Shown: positions 28,415 to 38,529, counted from the first letter of the stretch. The stretch is DNA of 41,462 bases from Candidatus Falkowbacteria bacterium RIFOXYC2_FULL_36_12 (GCA_001778235.1 MFGJ01000007.1:31116-72577); one strand, 5' to 3'. Numbers and translations are program-made. Notes: a model not told the origin generated them from the sequence alone.

Positions 28415-28442
28415 TATAAGAAGTACCTAGACAACTGAACGG

Positions 28443-28496
28443 CCGCTTTAGGCGGACATGCACCCCACAGCATTGGAGCTTTAGGCTCCAGGAGGG
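28443..28496 (+). promoter_or_regulatory. Tandem-hairpin 5' leader next to the Shine-Dalgarno
   Basis: CCGC-TTTAG-GCGG and TGGAGC-TTTAG-GCTCCA, both with a TTTAG loop, then AGGAGGG. Confidence 0.7.
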
Positions 28497-28504
28497 TAAT
28501 TATC

Positions 28505-28984
28505 ATGACGACGAGCTACGACTACTACTTCGCCAACATCCGAAAAGAGGGCGAGAAGTTCTTCGAGAACTATGGTCCCGAGGAGCACATGAGCCTCAAG
28601 GAAAGCATCCTTAGGGAGACATCGGAACAAGGATCAGAAGGGGCTCTGAACGCACTCCAGCTCAAGGTGCTGGAGGTGCTCACGAGCTTCGCGAAGATGA
28701 TCTTGTTCGGCTGGCTGACCGAGGTGAACATCAGCGCCCCGGCCAAGATCGAGAACGAGTACTTCGTCTCGGTCGAGTTCAAGCTCCGCAACCGCGAGAA
28801 AAGCAACTTCGCCAGGATCTACCTGGTAGAGAGGTGGCAAAACACCTTCTACGCGCAGGCCATCGTGGCCGAGATCCCCACCCACCCCGAGACCCAGGTG
28901 TTCAAGCTCCTCGTCCATGACAAGGGGAGCGACGAGTTCACCTTCCGCGCGCTCGAGCACACGGATCGGAAGTGGAGCTTCTAG
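28505..28984 (+). CDS. Hypothetical protein (159 aa) in an unusually GC-rich ORF
   Basis: SD, promoter, predominantly G/C-ending codons unlike neighbours; no recognised domain. Confidence 0.85.
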   Translation: MTTSYDYYFANIRKEGEKFFENYGPEEHMSLKESILRETSEQGSEGALNALQLKVLEVLTSFAKMILFGWLTEVNISAPAKIENEYFVSVEFKLRNREKSNFARIYLVERWQNTFYAQAIVAEIPTHPETQVFKLLVHDKGSDEFTFRALEHTDRKWSF

Positions 28985-29171
28985 CTCCGGTCCGCGCACC
29001 CACAACGAGACAAGCCTGTCTCAAATCACACGAACAAATAAAAGTTGATTATGCAATGCATGGTCAGCTTTTCAGTTTAAATAATGAAAGATTGAAATAT
29101 TGTGAAATAAAATTGGAAATAGATGGAAATACAGTTGTAAATAAATTGAAATATGTTGTAAATAACCTTGA

Positions 29172-29200
29172 TTGACATTTTGATAAAAACCGATTAAAAT
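29172..29200 (+). promoter_or_regulatory. Promoter of the small membrane-protein gene
   Basis: TTGACA-17 nt-TAAAAT. Confidence 0.6.
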
Positions 29201-29240
29201 AAAGTCTTAATTGTTCCTCATACAGCAGGAGGGCGGGAAA

Positions 29241-29666
29241 ATGAGCATTGGATTGTCAATTATCTTGTTAATTTCAATTTTTAGTGCAATCGGTTTCCTG
29301 CTGGCTTGGCACAGATGGAATATTTTTCACCTTTATTCCAAAAATCATCAGGTGGTTTCAAAAGTATTTGAGAATGGGTATGGAGTAGAGACTGAACAAT
29401 GTTTAATCACATTTTGGCCGATTAAGAAAAGTAGACTAAATAAACTACTGTTTCCTCGACCAACTGGTAGCAGACAAAGAATGGTAGATATATCGGGTAA
29501 TTCAAGTTTGAATATTCAAAATTTGTCACAAGCTGTCTACTGTATAATTGTTGGGCTAGCTTTCCCTGTTCTCCTTTGCGTCAACGCATTGGGAATAATC
29601 CCTGCCCTACTTGCCAGATTGATTACAACCGCCATTGAAAGAAATAAAAATTGCAATCTCATTTAA
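29241..29666 (+). CDS. Small membrane protein, unknown function
   Basis: ATG at 29241 preceded by the GGAGGG SD; hydrophobic N-terminus MSIGLSIILLISIFSAIGFLLAW; second TM near the C-terminus. The ORF-track start at 29211 lies upstream of the SD. Confidence 0.7.
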   Translation: MSIGLSIILLISIFSAIGFLLAWHRWNIFHLYSKNHQVVSKVFENGYGVETEQCLITFWPIKKSRLNKLLFPRPTGSRQRMVDISGNSSLNIQNLSQAVYCIIVGLAFPVLLCVNALGIIPALLARLITTAIERNKNCNLI

Positions 29667-29684
29667 ATCAATGAGGTTTTTTAT
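29656..29684 (+). terminator. Terminator of the small membrane-protein gene
   Basis: CTCATT-taaatc-AATGAG followed by GTTTTTTATT. Confidence 0.7.
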
Positions 29685-30493
29685 TATAATAGCGCAATTA
29701 ATAAAATGACTATTCCTAAAATTATCCTGTACCAAGCAAAGACTGAAAGTGAATGTTTTTCAAGAAATTTGAGGAAATATTTTATTATTAAATACCCAAC
29801 AATAAATGCTGTTAGAAAACCGACAAGAAATAAATACTGTTCTGTTTTTTCAAGAGTAAAAATACTAATGTCCAACATTTTTTTTATGCCAGCGCCGAGT
29901 ACAATTGGGATACTTAACAAGAAAGAAAACTTGGCTGCTTCGGAACGCTTTAATTTCAAAACCATTCCTGTTATAATAGTACTGCCGGATCGGGAAACTC
30001 CAGGGATTAAGGCTAATGCTTGGGCACAACCTATGATGATTGCTTCGGGGATTGATAATCCTTCAAAAGAGGCTGTTTTCCTAGACCACTTTTCTACAAT
30101 GAAAATTATAATTGCACCGACAATTAATGAAATAGAAACAACCAACAGACTTCTGAAATATAGTTCAATGTAATAATCGAGGAAATATCCAGCGAGGACC
30201 GCTGGGACTGTGGCAACCAGAAGATTTAAAACTGTTTTTTGTTCATCATTACCAAGGTTAAAGCTACGAAACATTTGCAAGAATGCTAGAAAATATTTCT
30301 TTAAATCTTGTCTGAAAAAAATTATCAGGGCCAAAACCGTACCTAGATGAAGAGCAATGTCAAAGCTTAGAGCATTAATTTGATTAAGAGGTAGAATCTG
30401 GTGTAAAATAACTAAGTGACCTGAACTTGAGACTGGCCAGAACTCTGTGACCGCCTGAACAATTGCTAAAATTATAGCGTACAAAAAATACAT
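29684..30493 (-). CDS. uppP: Undecaprenyl-diphosphatase
   Basis: IVQAVTEFWPVSSSGHLVI; ALIPGVSRSGSTI. Confidence 0.96.
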   Translation of the reverse strand: MYFLYAIILAIVQAVTEFWPVSSSGHLVILHQILPLNQINALSFDIALHLGTVLALIIFFRQDLKKYFLAFLQMFRSFNLGNDEQKTVLNLLVATVPAVLAGYFLDYYIELYFRSLLVVSISLIVGAIIIFIVEKWSRKTASFEGLSIPEAIIIGCAQALALIPGVSRSGSTIITGMVLKLKRSEAAKFSFLLSIPIVLGAGIKKMLDISIFTLEKTEQYLFLVGFLTAFIVGYLIIKYFLKFLEKHSLSVFAWYRIILGIVILLIALL

Positions 30494-30511
30494 ACTTATA
30501 TTTATTTAATT

Positions 30512-30952
30512 TTGAAAACTATGATGTATTATTTATTAATTATCCCAATTTTATCAGCCATCATCGCACAAATCATGAAAATGATAATTGATGCGCTGAA
30601 AAAACAGTTCTCGTGGAATGACTTGAATAGCTACGGTGGTATGCCATCATCACATTCAGCCATGGTAGCATCCCTAGCTTCGGCTGTTGGCTATTTTGAA
30701 GGTTGGGACTCGGCAACTTTTGCGATATGCATTGTGCTAGCTTTAATTGTAATCCGTGATGCCGGAGGATTCAGAAGACAAATTGGTTTCCAAGCCAAAA
30801 CTATAAATCAACACATTGCTCAAATTTCGTCTGAACAAAGTTCTGAATTTGAACATTTACGAGAACGAATGGGTCATTCACCTCTAGAGATTTTGGTCGG
30901 AATTGTCCTTGGTGTCTTGATCACAACAATTTTTATACTATATATTGTTTAA
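30512..30952 (+). CDS. Divergent PAP2 family protein
   Basis: YGGMPSSHSAMVASLASAVG; DAGGFRRQIG; HSPLEILVGIVLGV. Confidence 0.92.
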   Translation: MKTMMYYLLIIPILSAIIAQIMKMIIDALKKQFSWNDLNSYGGMPSSHSAMVASLASAVGYFEGWDSATFAICIVLALIVIRDAGGFRRQIGFQAKTINQHIAQISSEQSSEFEHLRERMGHSPLEILVGIVLGVLITTIFILYIV

Positions 30953-31822
30953 TTACTTCTGACAATTTGGACAAAAGCTGGTCCCTCTGCCGACCAGTTT
31001 TATTTTTTTTATTTCAGTTTGACCACATCTTAGACACGGCTCACCGGCTCGACCATAAACTCTTAGGAATTGAGCATAACTGCCTCTTTGTCCACTGCCA
31101 TCAACATAGGTATTGACTGATGAACCTCTATATTTTATGGCTTTTTTCAAAATTGATTTCAATGATTTACGGATATTTTCTCGATCAATTGATGTTAAGG
31201 TTTGAACTTTTCGCGTGCAAAGAATTCCGGCTTCAAAACAAGCTTCATCAGCGTAAATATTGCCAATACCTGAAATTAAATCTTGTGTTAATAAAAATTT
31301 TTTAATACTCCAGTCTGGACGACGATCCAATAATTTAGTAAACTCAATCATGGTAAACTTGCGGTCAACCGGTTCAATTCCGAATTTCTGCTGTTCAAGC
31401 TCGGCTAACTGGTCATTAACCAATTTTAAATAACCAAATTTGCGGATGTCATTATAATACAGCTTACCATGACGACCAAAATTAAAAAAAACTTTGTTGA
31501 AACGATGAGGTTGGTCAGAAATTTGCTTGATTGGGTGACCAGCCGAAACTGAACCAGTTACAGGATGGACAAAAACAAATTGTCCTGTCATCTTCATGTG
31601 TGCCAGGACCTTTTTATTCTTGCCAAAGTCAAACACAAGCATCTTGCCGGTGCGCGTAATATTTTTCAGCACTCTATTTTCAACAGCCCTGATTAATTCT
31701 TCCATTGATGGCTGTATCTTTTTTGCAAAATCAGCTGATATGTTAATCTCAATAACTTTTTTTCCTTTGACAAATTTATCTAAGTCTCGACGGACTGTTT
31801 CAACCTCTGGTAATTCGGGCAT
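30953..31822 (-). CDS. mutM: Formamidopyrimidine-DNA glycosylase
   Basis: MPELPEVETVRRDL; GIGNIYADEACFEAGI; C-terminal zinc finger CLRCG...CPNCQK. Confidence 0.97.
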   Translation of the reverse strand: MPELPEVETVRRDLDKFVKGKKVIEINISADFAKKIQPSMEELIRAVENRVLKNITRTGKMLVFDFGKNKKVLAHMKMTGQFVFVHPVTGSVSAGHPIKQISDQPHRFNKVFFNFGRHGKLYYNDIRKFGYLKLVNDQLAELEQQKFGIEPVDRKFTMIEFTKLLDRRPDWSIKKFLLTQDLISGIGNIYADEACFEAGILCTRKVQTLTSIDRENIRKSLKSILKKAIKYRGSSVNTYVDGSGQRGSYAQFLRVYGRAGEPCLRCGQTEIKKIKLVGRGTSFCPNCQK

Positions 31823-31827
31823 ATTGA

Positions 31828-31921
31828 AAGCGAGAAAAGCGAGGTCAGTAAATAAAGCAAGTAAAGCTGTGATTTAATTTATGTTGTATTTACTGCACTT
31901 GCTGAACAGGCTGTACTTGCT
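31828..31921. repeat. Nonamer-based hairpin element, copy 3 (abuts gpmI-1 stop)
   Basis: AAAGCGAGAAAAGCGAGGTCAGTAAATAAAGCAAGTAAAGC ... TTGTATTTACTGCACTTGCTGAACAGGCTGTACTTGCTT. Confidence 0.75.
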
Positions 31922-33498
31922 TAAATCAATGGTTTTCCAGAAAGGTATTTTGGGATTTCTATCTCCATCATTTTCAAGGCTGTGGCTGTAATATCACTTA
32001 GAAGACCGACTGGACGGACAAGACTCAAGTCTGTGCCGATTAGCTGTGAATTTGGATCTGACTTGCCACGAAAATTTTCGCCAACAATAATACATGGAAC
32101 TGGGTTGGTAGTATGGTCCTTGGTAATTTCGCCTGTCTGCAGATTTCGAAGCTCTTCAACATTGCCATGATCGGCGGTAACAATACATTGTCCACCTTTT
32201 GACATAACCAGATCAACAATCTGGCCAATACAATAATCTGTGGTTTCAACGGCTTTGATTGCGGCTCTTATATCACCGGTGTGACCAACCATGTCTGGAT
32301 TGGCAAAATTGACTACAATAAAATCATGCTTTTCCTGCATTATGACTTTTGTTAATTTCCTGGTGACTTCAAGCGCAGACATCTCTGGTTTTTCCGCATA
32401 ACTAGCAACTCGGGGAGAAGGAATGACTTCACGGTCCTCTGATTTGTAAGGATCTTCTTCTCCACCATTGAAAAAGAAAGTTACATGGGCATATTTTTCT
32501 GTTTCTGCAATATGAAATTGATTCAAACCTGCCTCACTTACGACTTTGGCCAAACCGGTTTCAACACCTTCCTTTTTCATCGCAACTTCAACCGGCAAAC
32601 CAGCTTCATATTCAGTCATGGTTACGAAAAATAAATTATTGATTTTTTTACTTTCAAACTTGTCAAAATTATCAAGAACAAAAGCTTTGGTTAATTGTCT
32701 TGCTCGGTCAGAACGGTAATTAGCAAAAATTATCGCGTCCCCATCTTCAACTAAGGCAGTTGGTTTACCCTCGGAACCAATAACAAATGTTTCAAATTCC
32801 TCGTCATAAACCTTTTTAGAGTAGGACTCCTCAATTGCGCCCACTGGATCTTTTGAATAATGCTCCGCTGTCCCGTTGACCATCGCATTGTAAACTTTTT
32901 CAATTCTCTCCCAATGATTATCACGATCCATGGCATAAAATCTTCCAGCTAGAGTCGCAAGTTCTCCGACTCCAATTTGTTTAATTTTTGCTAGCAATTC
33001 TTCGATATAACCTTTTCCACCATTATAAAGCGTATCACGACCATCTAGGAAAGCGTGGACAAAAACATTTTTTATTTTATTTTTTTTAGCGAGCTCAAGT
33101 AAAGCATAAATATGAGCATTTGATGAATGGACTTTGCCGTCGCTCATCAAGCCAAAAATATGAAGCTTGGAATTGTTTTTCCTCACATGCTCAACTGCGT
33201 TCAAGAAGCTCTGATTGTCAAAAAATTTACCGTCACTTATTTCCCGATCAATTCTTGGTAAATTCTGAAATAAAATTTTGCCAACACCAAGATTTATATG
33301 ACCAACTTCAGAATTACCAATTTCCCCCCAAGACAAACCGACTGACTCACCAGAAGCGAGCAAAGTAAAAACAGGAAAATTTACCAATAAATTATTGAAA
33401 TTGGTTGTTTTGCCGAGAGTGACTGCATTACTATCACACGGAGGAGCAATTCCCCAGCCGTCCATAATTATGAGTACAAATGGTTTTCTTTGGGACAT
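31921..33498 (-). CDS. gpmI: 2,3-bisphosphoglycerate-independent phosphoglycerate mutase, paralog 1
   Basis: IIMDGWGIAP; GNSEVGHINLGVG; TADHGNVEE. Confidence 0.96.
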   Translation of the reverse strand: MSQRKPFVLIIMDGWGIAPPCDSNAVTLGKTTNFNNLLVNFPVFTLLASGESVGLSWGEIGNSEVGHINLGVGKILFQNLPRIDREISDGKFFDNQSFLNAVEHVRKNNSKLHIFGLMSDGKVHSSNAHIYALLELAKKNKIKNVFVHAFLDGRDTLYNGGKGYIEELLAKIKQIGVGELATLAGRFYAMDRDNHWERIEKVYNAMVNGTAEHYSKDPVGAIEESYSKKVYDEEFETFVIGSEGKPTALVEDGDAIIFANYRSDRARQLTKAFVLDNFDKFESKKINNLFFVTMTEYEAGLPVEVAMKKEGVETGLAKVVSEAGLNQFHIAETEKYAHVTFFFNGGEEDPYKSEDREVIPSPRVASYAEKPEMSALEVTRKLTKVIMQEKHDFIVVNFANPDMVGHTGDIRAAIKAVETTDYCIGQIVDLVMSKGGQCIVTADHGNVEELRNLQTGEITKDHTTNPVPCIIVGENFRGKSDPNSQLIGTDLSLVRPVGLLSDITATALKMMEIEIPKYLSGKPLI

Positions 33499-33511
33499 AT
33501 TTTTGAAATGA

Positions 33512-33580
33512 GTTCAGCAAGTTCAGCGAGAAAAGCTAGTAAAGTTTTTGACCGTACTTGCTGGACTTGCTGTATTTACT
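33512..33580. repeat. Nonamer-based hairpin element, copy 4 (overlaps gpmI-2 3' end)
   Basis: GTTCAGCAAGTTCAGCGAGAAAAGCTAGTAAAG ... CGTACTTGCTGGACTTGCTGTATTTACT. Confidence 0.75.
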
Positions 33581-35144
33581 TTTTTCTTGTTATTAATGAT
33601 TGACCTGAAAGATATTCGGGTTTAGCAATATCAAAATAATCGTAAATTGTTGGGGCGATATCTCCAAGATTACCAGAAGTTAGCTTTAGGTTCTTATCAT
33701 GATTAGCAACAATGAATGGAACTGGATTGCTTGTATGTTGGACATTAAATTCATTATTCTGTGTTAACATGGTTTCTGCATTGCCATGATCAGCGGTCAA
33801 AAATAGTGTTCCTGACCGTGAAATAAGCTCGGACATTATTTTCCCGATACAAATATCGACATGACTAACCCCCTCAACTGTAGCATTAAAATCACCTGTA
33901 TGTCCAAGCATATCAGCATTAGCAAAATTTGCAACGATAAAATCGTGCTTCTTATGTTTCAAGCTTTTTATAATATAATCAGTAATTTTATAAACGGACA
34001 TTTCTGGTTTTTCGGCATAAGACTGAACAACAGGAGATGGAATCATTACCCTGTCTTCAGCAAAGACTGGATCTGCATGACCTCCATTCATAAAATAAGT
34101 AACATGTGCAAACTTTTCGGTTTCAGCGATATACAATTGCTTGTAGGTGTTCATAACAAATGGCAATGTACCAATCAAATCATCTCCTTGAAAGGCAGTG
34201 ACTATGTTATTTGATAAATCTGGACCAAAATCTGTCAGAGCGCAAAACAAAACATTCTTTGGGACTTTGCTTCGTTTGAATGAACCTGGATTTTTTTTAT
34301 TGAAATCTCTCTGCGCAAATGTTTTGGCGATTTGTCTAGCCCGATCAGAACGCAAATTGAAAAAAATAATAGCATCATTGTCAGAAATTCTTGTCTGTTT
34401 GTAATCTCCGTCTTCGGAAATTATTGCTGGTTCTAAATATTCATCAGTATATCCAGCATTGTATGAATGTTTAATCGCTTGATCAACAGAAGTAAACCTC
34501 TGGCATTTTGATCCAACCAAACAATCATAAGCAACTTTTGTCCGGTCCCAATTTTTTCCTCGATCCATGGTGTAAAATCTTCCTGCCAAGGTAACAATTT
34601 CAACACCGTTATAACCTTTATCAAGTTTTTTAATTTGAGCTTTTACAGATTTAATAATTTTTTCAATTGACCTCTGCGGAGAGTCTCTTCCGTCTGTAAA
34701 TAAATGAAGATATACTTTTTTTATTTTATTTAATCGAGCAAATTCTATTAACGCATACAGATGTTTCAAAGAACTATGCGGGCTGGTACCATCACAGATT
34801 AATCCCATGAAGTGTAATTGTGATTTATAAGCGTTCAAATGATCCAGAACATGCAAGAAAGATGTGTTAGAAAAAAAAGTTTTATCCGAAATTGAACGGT
34901 CAATAACACTGGCATCCTGCAGTACAATTCTACCTGCACCAATATTTAAATGGCCTGATTCTGAATTACCAGGCTGATGCTCGGGCAAACCAACACAACT
35001 ACCACTAGCGCAAAGCTGGCTATGTGGATATTGCTTGATTAACTTATCGAAATTACTTGTCTTGGCTTTGACAATGGCATTGCCACGACTTTTTGGGGCT
35101 ATACCCCAACCATCGAGAATTAATAATACAATTGGTTTATGCAT
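33576..35144 (-). CDS. gpmI: 2,3-bisphosphoglycerate-independent phosphoglycerate mutase, paralog 2
   Basis: LILDGWGIAP; PGNSESGHLNIGAGRIVLQD; TADHGNAET. Confidence 0.95.
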   Translation of the reverse strand: MHKPIVLLILDGWGIAPKSRGNAIVKAKTSNFDKLIKQYPHSQLCASGSCVGLPEHQPGNSESGHLNIGAGRIVLQDASVIDRSISDKTFFSNTSFLHVLDHLNAYKSQLHFMGLICDGTSPHSSLKHLYALIEFARLNKIKKVYLHLFTDGRDSPQRSIEKIIKSVKAQIKKLDKGYNGVEIVTLAGRFYTMDRGKNWDRTKVAYDCLVGSKCQRFTSVDQAIKHSYNAGYTDEYLEPAIISEDGDYKQTRISDNDAIIFFNLRSDRARQIAKTFAQRDFNKKNPGSFKRSKVPKNVLFCALTDFGPDLSNNIVTAFQGDDLIGTLPFVMNTYKQLYIAETEKFAHVTYFMNGGHADPVFAEDRVMIPSPVVQSYAEKPEMSVYKITDYIIKSLKHKKHDFIVANFANADMLGHTGDFNATVEGVSHVDICIGKIMSELISRSGTLFLTADHGNAETMLTQNNEFNVQHTSNPVPFIVANHDKNLKLTSGNLGDIAPTIYDYFDIAKPEYLSGQSLITRKK

Positions 35145-35192
35145 ATTTCAATTGATGAATTGAAGTTAGACAATCAATTCAGGTTTGAGATT

Positions 35193-36455
35193 TTATTTAT
35201 TCAGTTCTCTTTCTATCTCCATCAAACGATTATACTTTGAAACTCTTTCAGATCGAGACAATGAGCCTGTCTTGATAAAATCTGAATTTACAGCGACTGC
35301 CAAATCAGCAATAAATGTATCGCAAGTTTCACCTGAACGATGAGAAACACTGACTTTGTAATTATTGGCTTTGGCAAGATAGATTGTTTCAATGGTTTCA
35401 CTCAATGAACCTATCTGATTTAATTTAATTAAAATTGCATTGGCGACATAATTTTCAATACCATGATACAAGCGAGATGAATTGGTAACAAATAGATCAT
35501 CCCCAACTAAAGTAACCTGCTGTCCAAGATAGTTGGTAAGTTTATTCCAATTAATCCAATCATCCTCGTGCAAAGGATCCTCAATGGAAATAATCGGGTA
35601 TTTATTCAACCATTGTTCCAGAATTTTAATAACTTCATCGGCTGAAATAAATTTCTTGCCTTTTTTATCATTCAAAGAATATTCTTTGGTCTTGGGATCA
35701 AAATATTCTGACAAAGCTAAATCCATAGCCAAAAAAGCATCCTTACCCGGTTTGTAACCAGCTTTTTTTATGGCTTCAACAATAAACTGGAGGGCCTGCT
35801 CATTGGATCGAAGGTTTGGAGCAAAACCACCTTCATCACCAACTAAAGTGTGGAAGCCGGCTTGTTTTAACAATGTTTTCAAGTGGTGAAACACTTCAGC
35901 TCCGATCTGAATACTTCTGGCAATAGTTGAAGCCTTTGGGACAACCATGAATTCTTGGATGGTCAGAGAATTATCAGCGTGCTTGCCACCATTTAGAATA
36001 TTCATAGTCGGAATTGGCATGCGCCAGCCCTTTTCTTTCAACTTAAAGGTTTCGCGGATATAGCGATAAAGCGGTTTTTTCTTGGCAAGAGATCCGGCTC
36101 TAGCACAAGCAAGTGAAACTGCCAGAATAGCGTTAGCACCAAGTTTTCTTTTATTATCAGTACCATCTAATTTAATCATTGTAGAATCAATTTTTGCTTG
36201 ATTGGTGATGGTCATTCCCTTTAAAGCTGGTGCAATTTTTTTCTCAATATTATTTACAGCTTTTAGCACTCCACGGCCAAGATATCTTTTTTTATCTCCA
36301 TCTCGTAGTTCAAGGGCTTCATGAATTCCAGTTGACGCGCCTGAAGGGACCGAAGCTTTGGCAATAACTTTATTGGTTAATTCAACTGTTGCTTCAACGG
36401 TTGGGTTACCTCGAGAATCAAGAATTTCTCGGGCTGTGATTTTTCTTATTTTCAT
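35193..36455 (-). CDS. eno: Enolase
   Basis: MKIRKITAREILDSRGNPTVEATVEL; SHRSGETCDTFIADLAVA; ORF track extends 15 codons further upstream but the homologous start is at 36455. Confidence 0.96.
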   Translation of the reverse strand: MKIRKITAREILDSRGNPTVEATVELTNKVIAKASVPSGASTGIHEALELRDGDKKRYLGRGVLKAVNNIEKKIAPALKGMTITNQAKIDSTMIKLDGTDNKRKLGANAILAVSLACARAGSLAKKKPLYRYIRETFKLKEKGWRMPIPTMNILNGGKHADNSLTIQEFMVVPKASTIARSIQIGAEVFHHLKTLLKQAGFHTLVGDEGGFAPNLRSNEQALQFIVEAIKKAGYKPGKDAFLAMDLALSEYFDPKTKEYSLNDKKGKKFISADEVIKILEQWLNKYPIISIEDPLHEDDWINWNKLTNYLGQQVTLVGDDLFVTNSSRLYHGIENYVANAILIKLNQIGSLSETIETIYLAKANNYKVSVSHRSGETCDTFIADLAVAVNSDFIKTGSLSRSERVSKYNRLMEIERELNK

Positions 36456-36504
36456 AAATCTTACTCTAAATTGATTGAAAAATAATTCTTTAGCTATCAA
36501 CTAT

Positions 36505-37287
36505 TTATAAAATTTCGTATTCAACTGTAACATTTACTGTAATTTCCTGACTACCTGCTTCAATTGAAGTGGTACCTTCTGGCATGCTTTCAGCTGAACC
36601 ACCTAGCCCAAAGGTATCTTTGTAATAAGCTGGATTGGCTGAACTTTCGTAAAATGAAACCACTTTGCCCAATTTTACACCGGCGGCCTCGGCCAAATCA
36701 ATTGCCTTGGATTTGGCTTGTTCGATCGCTATTATTCGAGCTTCAGATTTTATTTTTTCTTCATCATCAACTGAAAAAGTCAACCCACCGACTTGGTTTA
36801 ATTTGAATTCACCTATGAGTGAGATAACATCACTTATTTTTTCTAAGTTGCGAATTTTAACTTTGACGGTTTGATCAACTTTGTACCCAGTCAAAACACT
36901 GCCAGAATCACGCCAGTCATAATTTGGATAAACATTGTAGCTCTCTGTCTGTATATCCTCTTTTTCAACATTAAATTCCTTTAATTTTTTTATTACATTA
37001 TTAATTTTGTCAGAATTCTCTCTTTGGGCAACGGCAACATCCTTATTTTCAGTAGATAAGCCCAATCGAATTTCTGCAATATCAGGAACAACAACAACCT
37101 TGCCCTCTCCAGTCATAGAAATTTTATCTTTTTGGTCCAATGATTTTCCAACATAATTGTACTGTTTCCAAGCGTTGCGTGAGAGCAAAATCAGGAAAAT
37201 CGAAACAAAGACTATAAGAACTGTCATCAATATCAATTTCCATAATGTTTGTTGACCACAACATGATGAGTTTGTTTGTTCTTGCAT
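36505..37287 (-). CDS. SIMPL (DUF541) domain protein
   Basis: N-terminal TM; MTGEGKVVVVPDIAEIRLGLSTENKDVAVAQREN; periodic SIMPL fold signature. Confidence 0.88.
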   Translation of the reverse strand: MQEQTNSSCCGQQTLWKLILMTVLIVFVSIFLILLSRNAWKQYNYVGKSLDQKDKISMTGEGKVVVVPDIAEIRLGLSTENKDVAVAQRENSDKINNVIKKLKEFNVEKEDIQTESYNVYPNYDWRDSGSVLTGYKVDQTVKVKIRNLEKISDVISLIGEFKLNQVGGLTFSVDDEEKIKSEARIIAIEQAKSKAIDLAEAAGVKLGKVVSFYESSANPAYYKDTFGLGGSAESMPEGTTSIEAGSQEITVNVTVEYEIL

Positions 37288-37304
37288 AAATTTTATATTA
37301 TTTA

Positions 37305-38495
37305 TTATTTATTTTTAATTAGAGGTTTTATGCCAGGGAGAATAATGCCTTCTAGAAATTCAAGCATTGCCCCGCCACCGGTTGAGATAAAATCAATTTT
37401 ATCTTTCAAACCAAACTGTCCAAAGGCAGCTATAGTTTCTCCACCACCGATTATGGTAGTTACATTTTTCTTTCGACTCCGAGAAGCAACAAACTTGGCT
37501 AGAATTTTTGTTCCACGAGAAAAGTCTTTGAGTTCAGTATTACCAACTGGACCACCCCAAACTATAAGCCGAGCGCCTTGCAAGGCATTAATATAGCGAC
37601 GAATTGTTTCTGGTCCGATATCTAAAATCATTTCGTTTTTTGAGGCGATCTGTGAATCCCAACTAAGTTTGTGATACCTAGATTGAGTCATCTTTTTCTT
37701 GTCAGATACAATATAATCTATTGGATATAAAATTGTTCGTCTTTTTAATAAAACTTTAGCCCGACGCAAAAATCTATCGTCACAAACTGAAGCTCCAATA
37801 TCAGCTCCGGCTGCTTTGAGAAAAAGATTACCAACACCACCAGCAACCAATACGCTGCTATATTTCGAAGAAAGAGCTTCCACAACGGGAAATTTTGAAT
37901 CTATTTTTATCCCACCGATAATGGCAACGGCATAAGATTTTTGATTTATTGCCCGTGATAAAAAGTCAACCTCTTGGTCCATGTTCAAGCCTGAAAAACT
38001 TGGCAAACATTTTGTAATAGCTGAAACAGAAGCTGCTTTACGATGGCAAACGGCAAAAGCATCATTAACATAAATATCTGCCATTGAAGCTAATAGCTCG
38101 GCAAAACGACGGCTATTTTTTTCTTCAGCTTCATCAAACCTTAAATTTTCTAAAACAATAATCTTTATACTACTATGTTTTATACTCCTAGCAGTTGATT
38201 CATTTAGTCGGTCTGTAACGAATTTGATTGCTTGACCAGGTAAGTCTTTTTTTAACACACGGACAATTGGTGCCAAGGAATACTTCTTCTGTCTGCGTCC
38301 CTCTGGCCGACCGAGATGTGAGGCAATAATCAATTGACAGTTCCGTCGTAGAAGATACTTGATTGTTGGGATTGTTCTCTCAATACGATATGGCTCAAGA
38401 ATCTTGTTGTTTTTCATCGCAACATTCCAATCAACTCGCAAAAATACTTTTTTGCCTTTTAAATCTTTTACATCTTTGATGCTGTATAATTTCAT
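37305..38495 (-). CDS. pgk: Phosphoglycerate kinase
   Basis: KKVFLRVDWNVAMKNNKI; VNDAFAVCHRKAASV; ATP-site STGGGAMLEFLEG. Confidence 0.96.
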   Translation of the reverse strand: MKLYSIKDVKDLKGKKVFLRVDWNVAMKNNKILEPYRIERTIPTIKYLLRRNCQLIIASHLGRPEGRRQKKYSLAPIVRVLKKDLPGQAIKFVTDRLNESTARSIKHSSIKIIVLENLRFDEAEEKNSRRFAELLASMADIYVNDAFAVCHRKAASVSAITKCLPSFSGLNMDQEVDFLSRAINQKSYAVAIIGGIKIDSKFPVVEALSSKYSSVLVAGGVGNLFLKAAGADIGASVCDDRFLRRAKVLLKRRTILYPIDYIVSDKKKMTQSRYHKLSWDSQIASKNEMILDIGPETIRRYINALQGARLIVWGGPVGNTELKDFSRGTKILAKFVASRSRKKNVTTIIGGGETIAAFGQFGLKDKIDFISTGGGAMLEFLEGIILPGIKPLIKNK

Positions 38496-38529
38496 ATTTT
38501 AATATATACGATTTGAAATTTCGTAAGCT

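Noticed and set aside
28634-29005. 123-aa minus-strand ORF
   Set aside because: Shadow ORF antisense to the GC-rich 28505-28984 gene; low-complexity Leu/Glu/Val-rich, no SD or promoter, long only because GC-rich DNA lacks stops.
31366-31386. GGTTCAATTCC, tRNA T-arm-like string
   Set aside because: Inside the mutM coding sequence; no cloverleaf can be formed.
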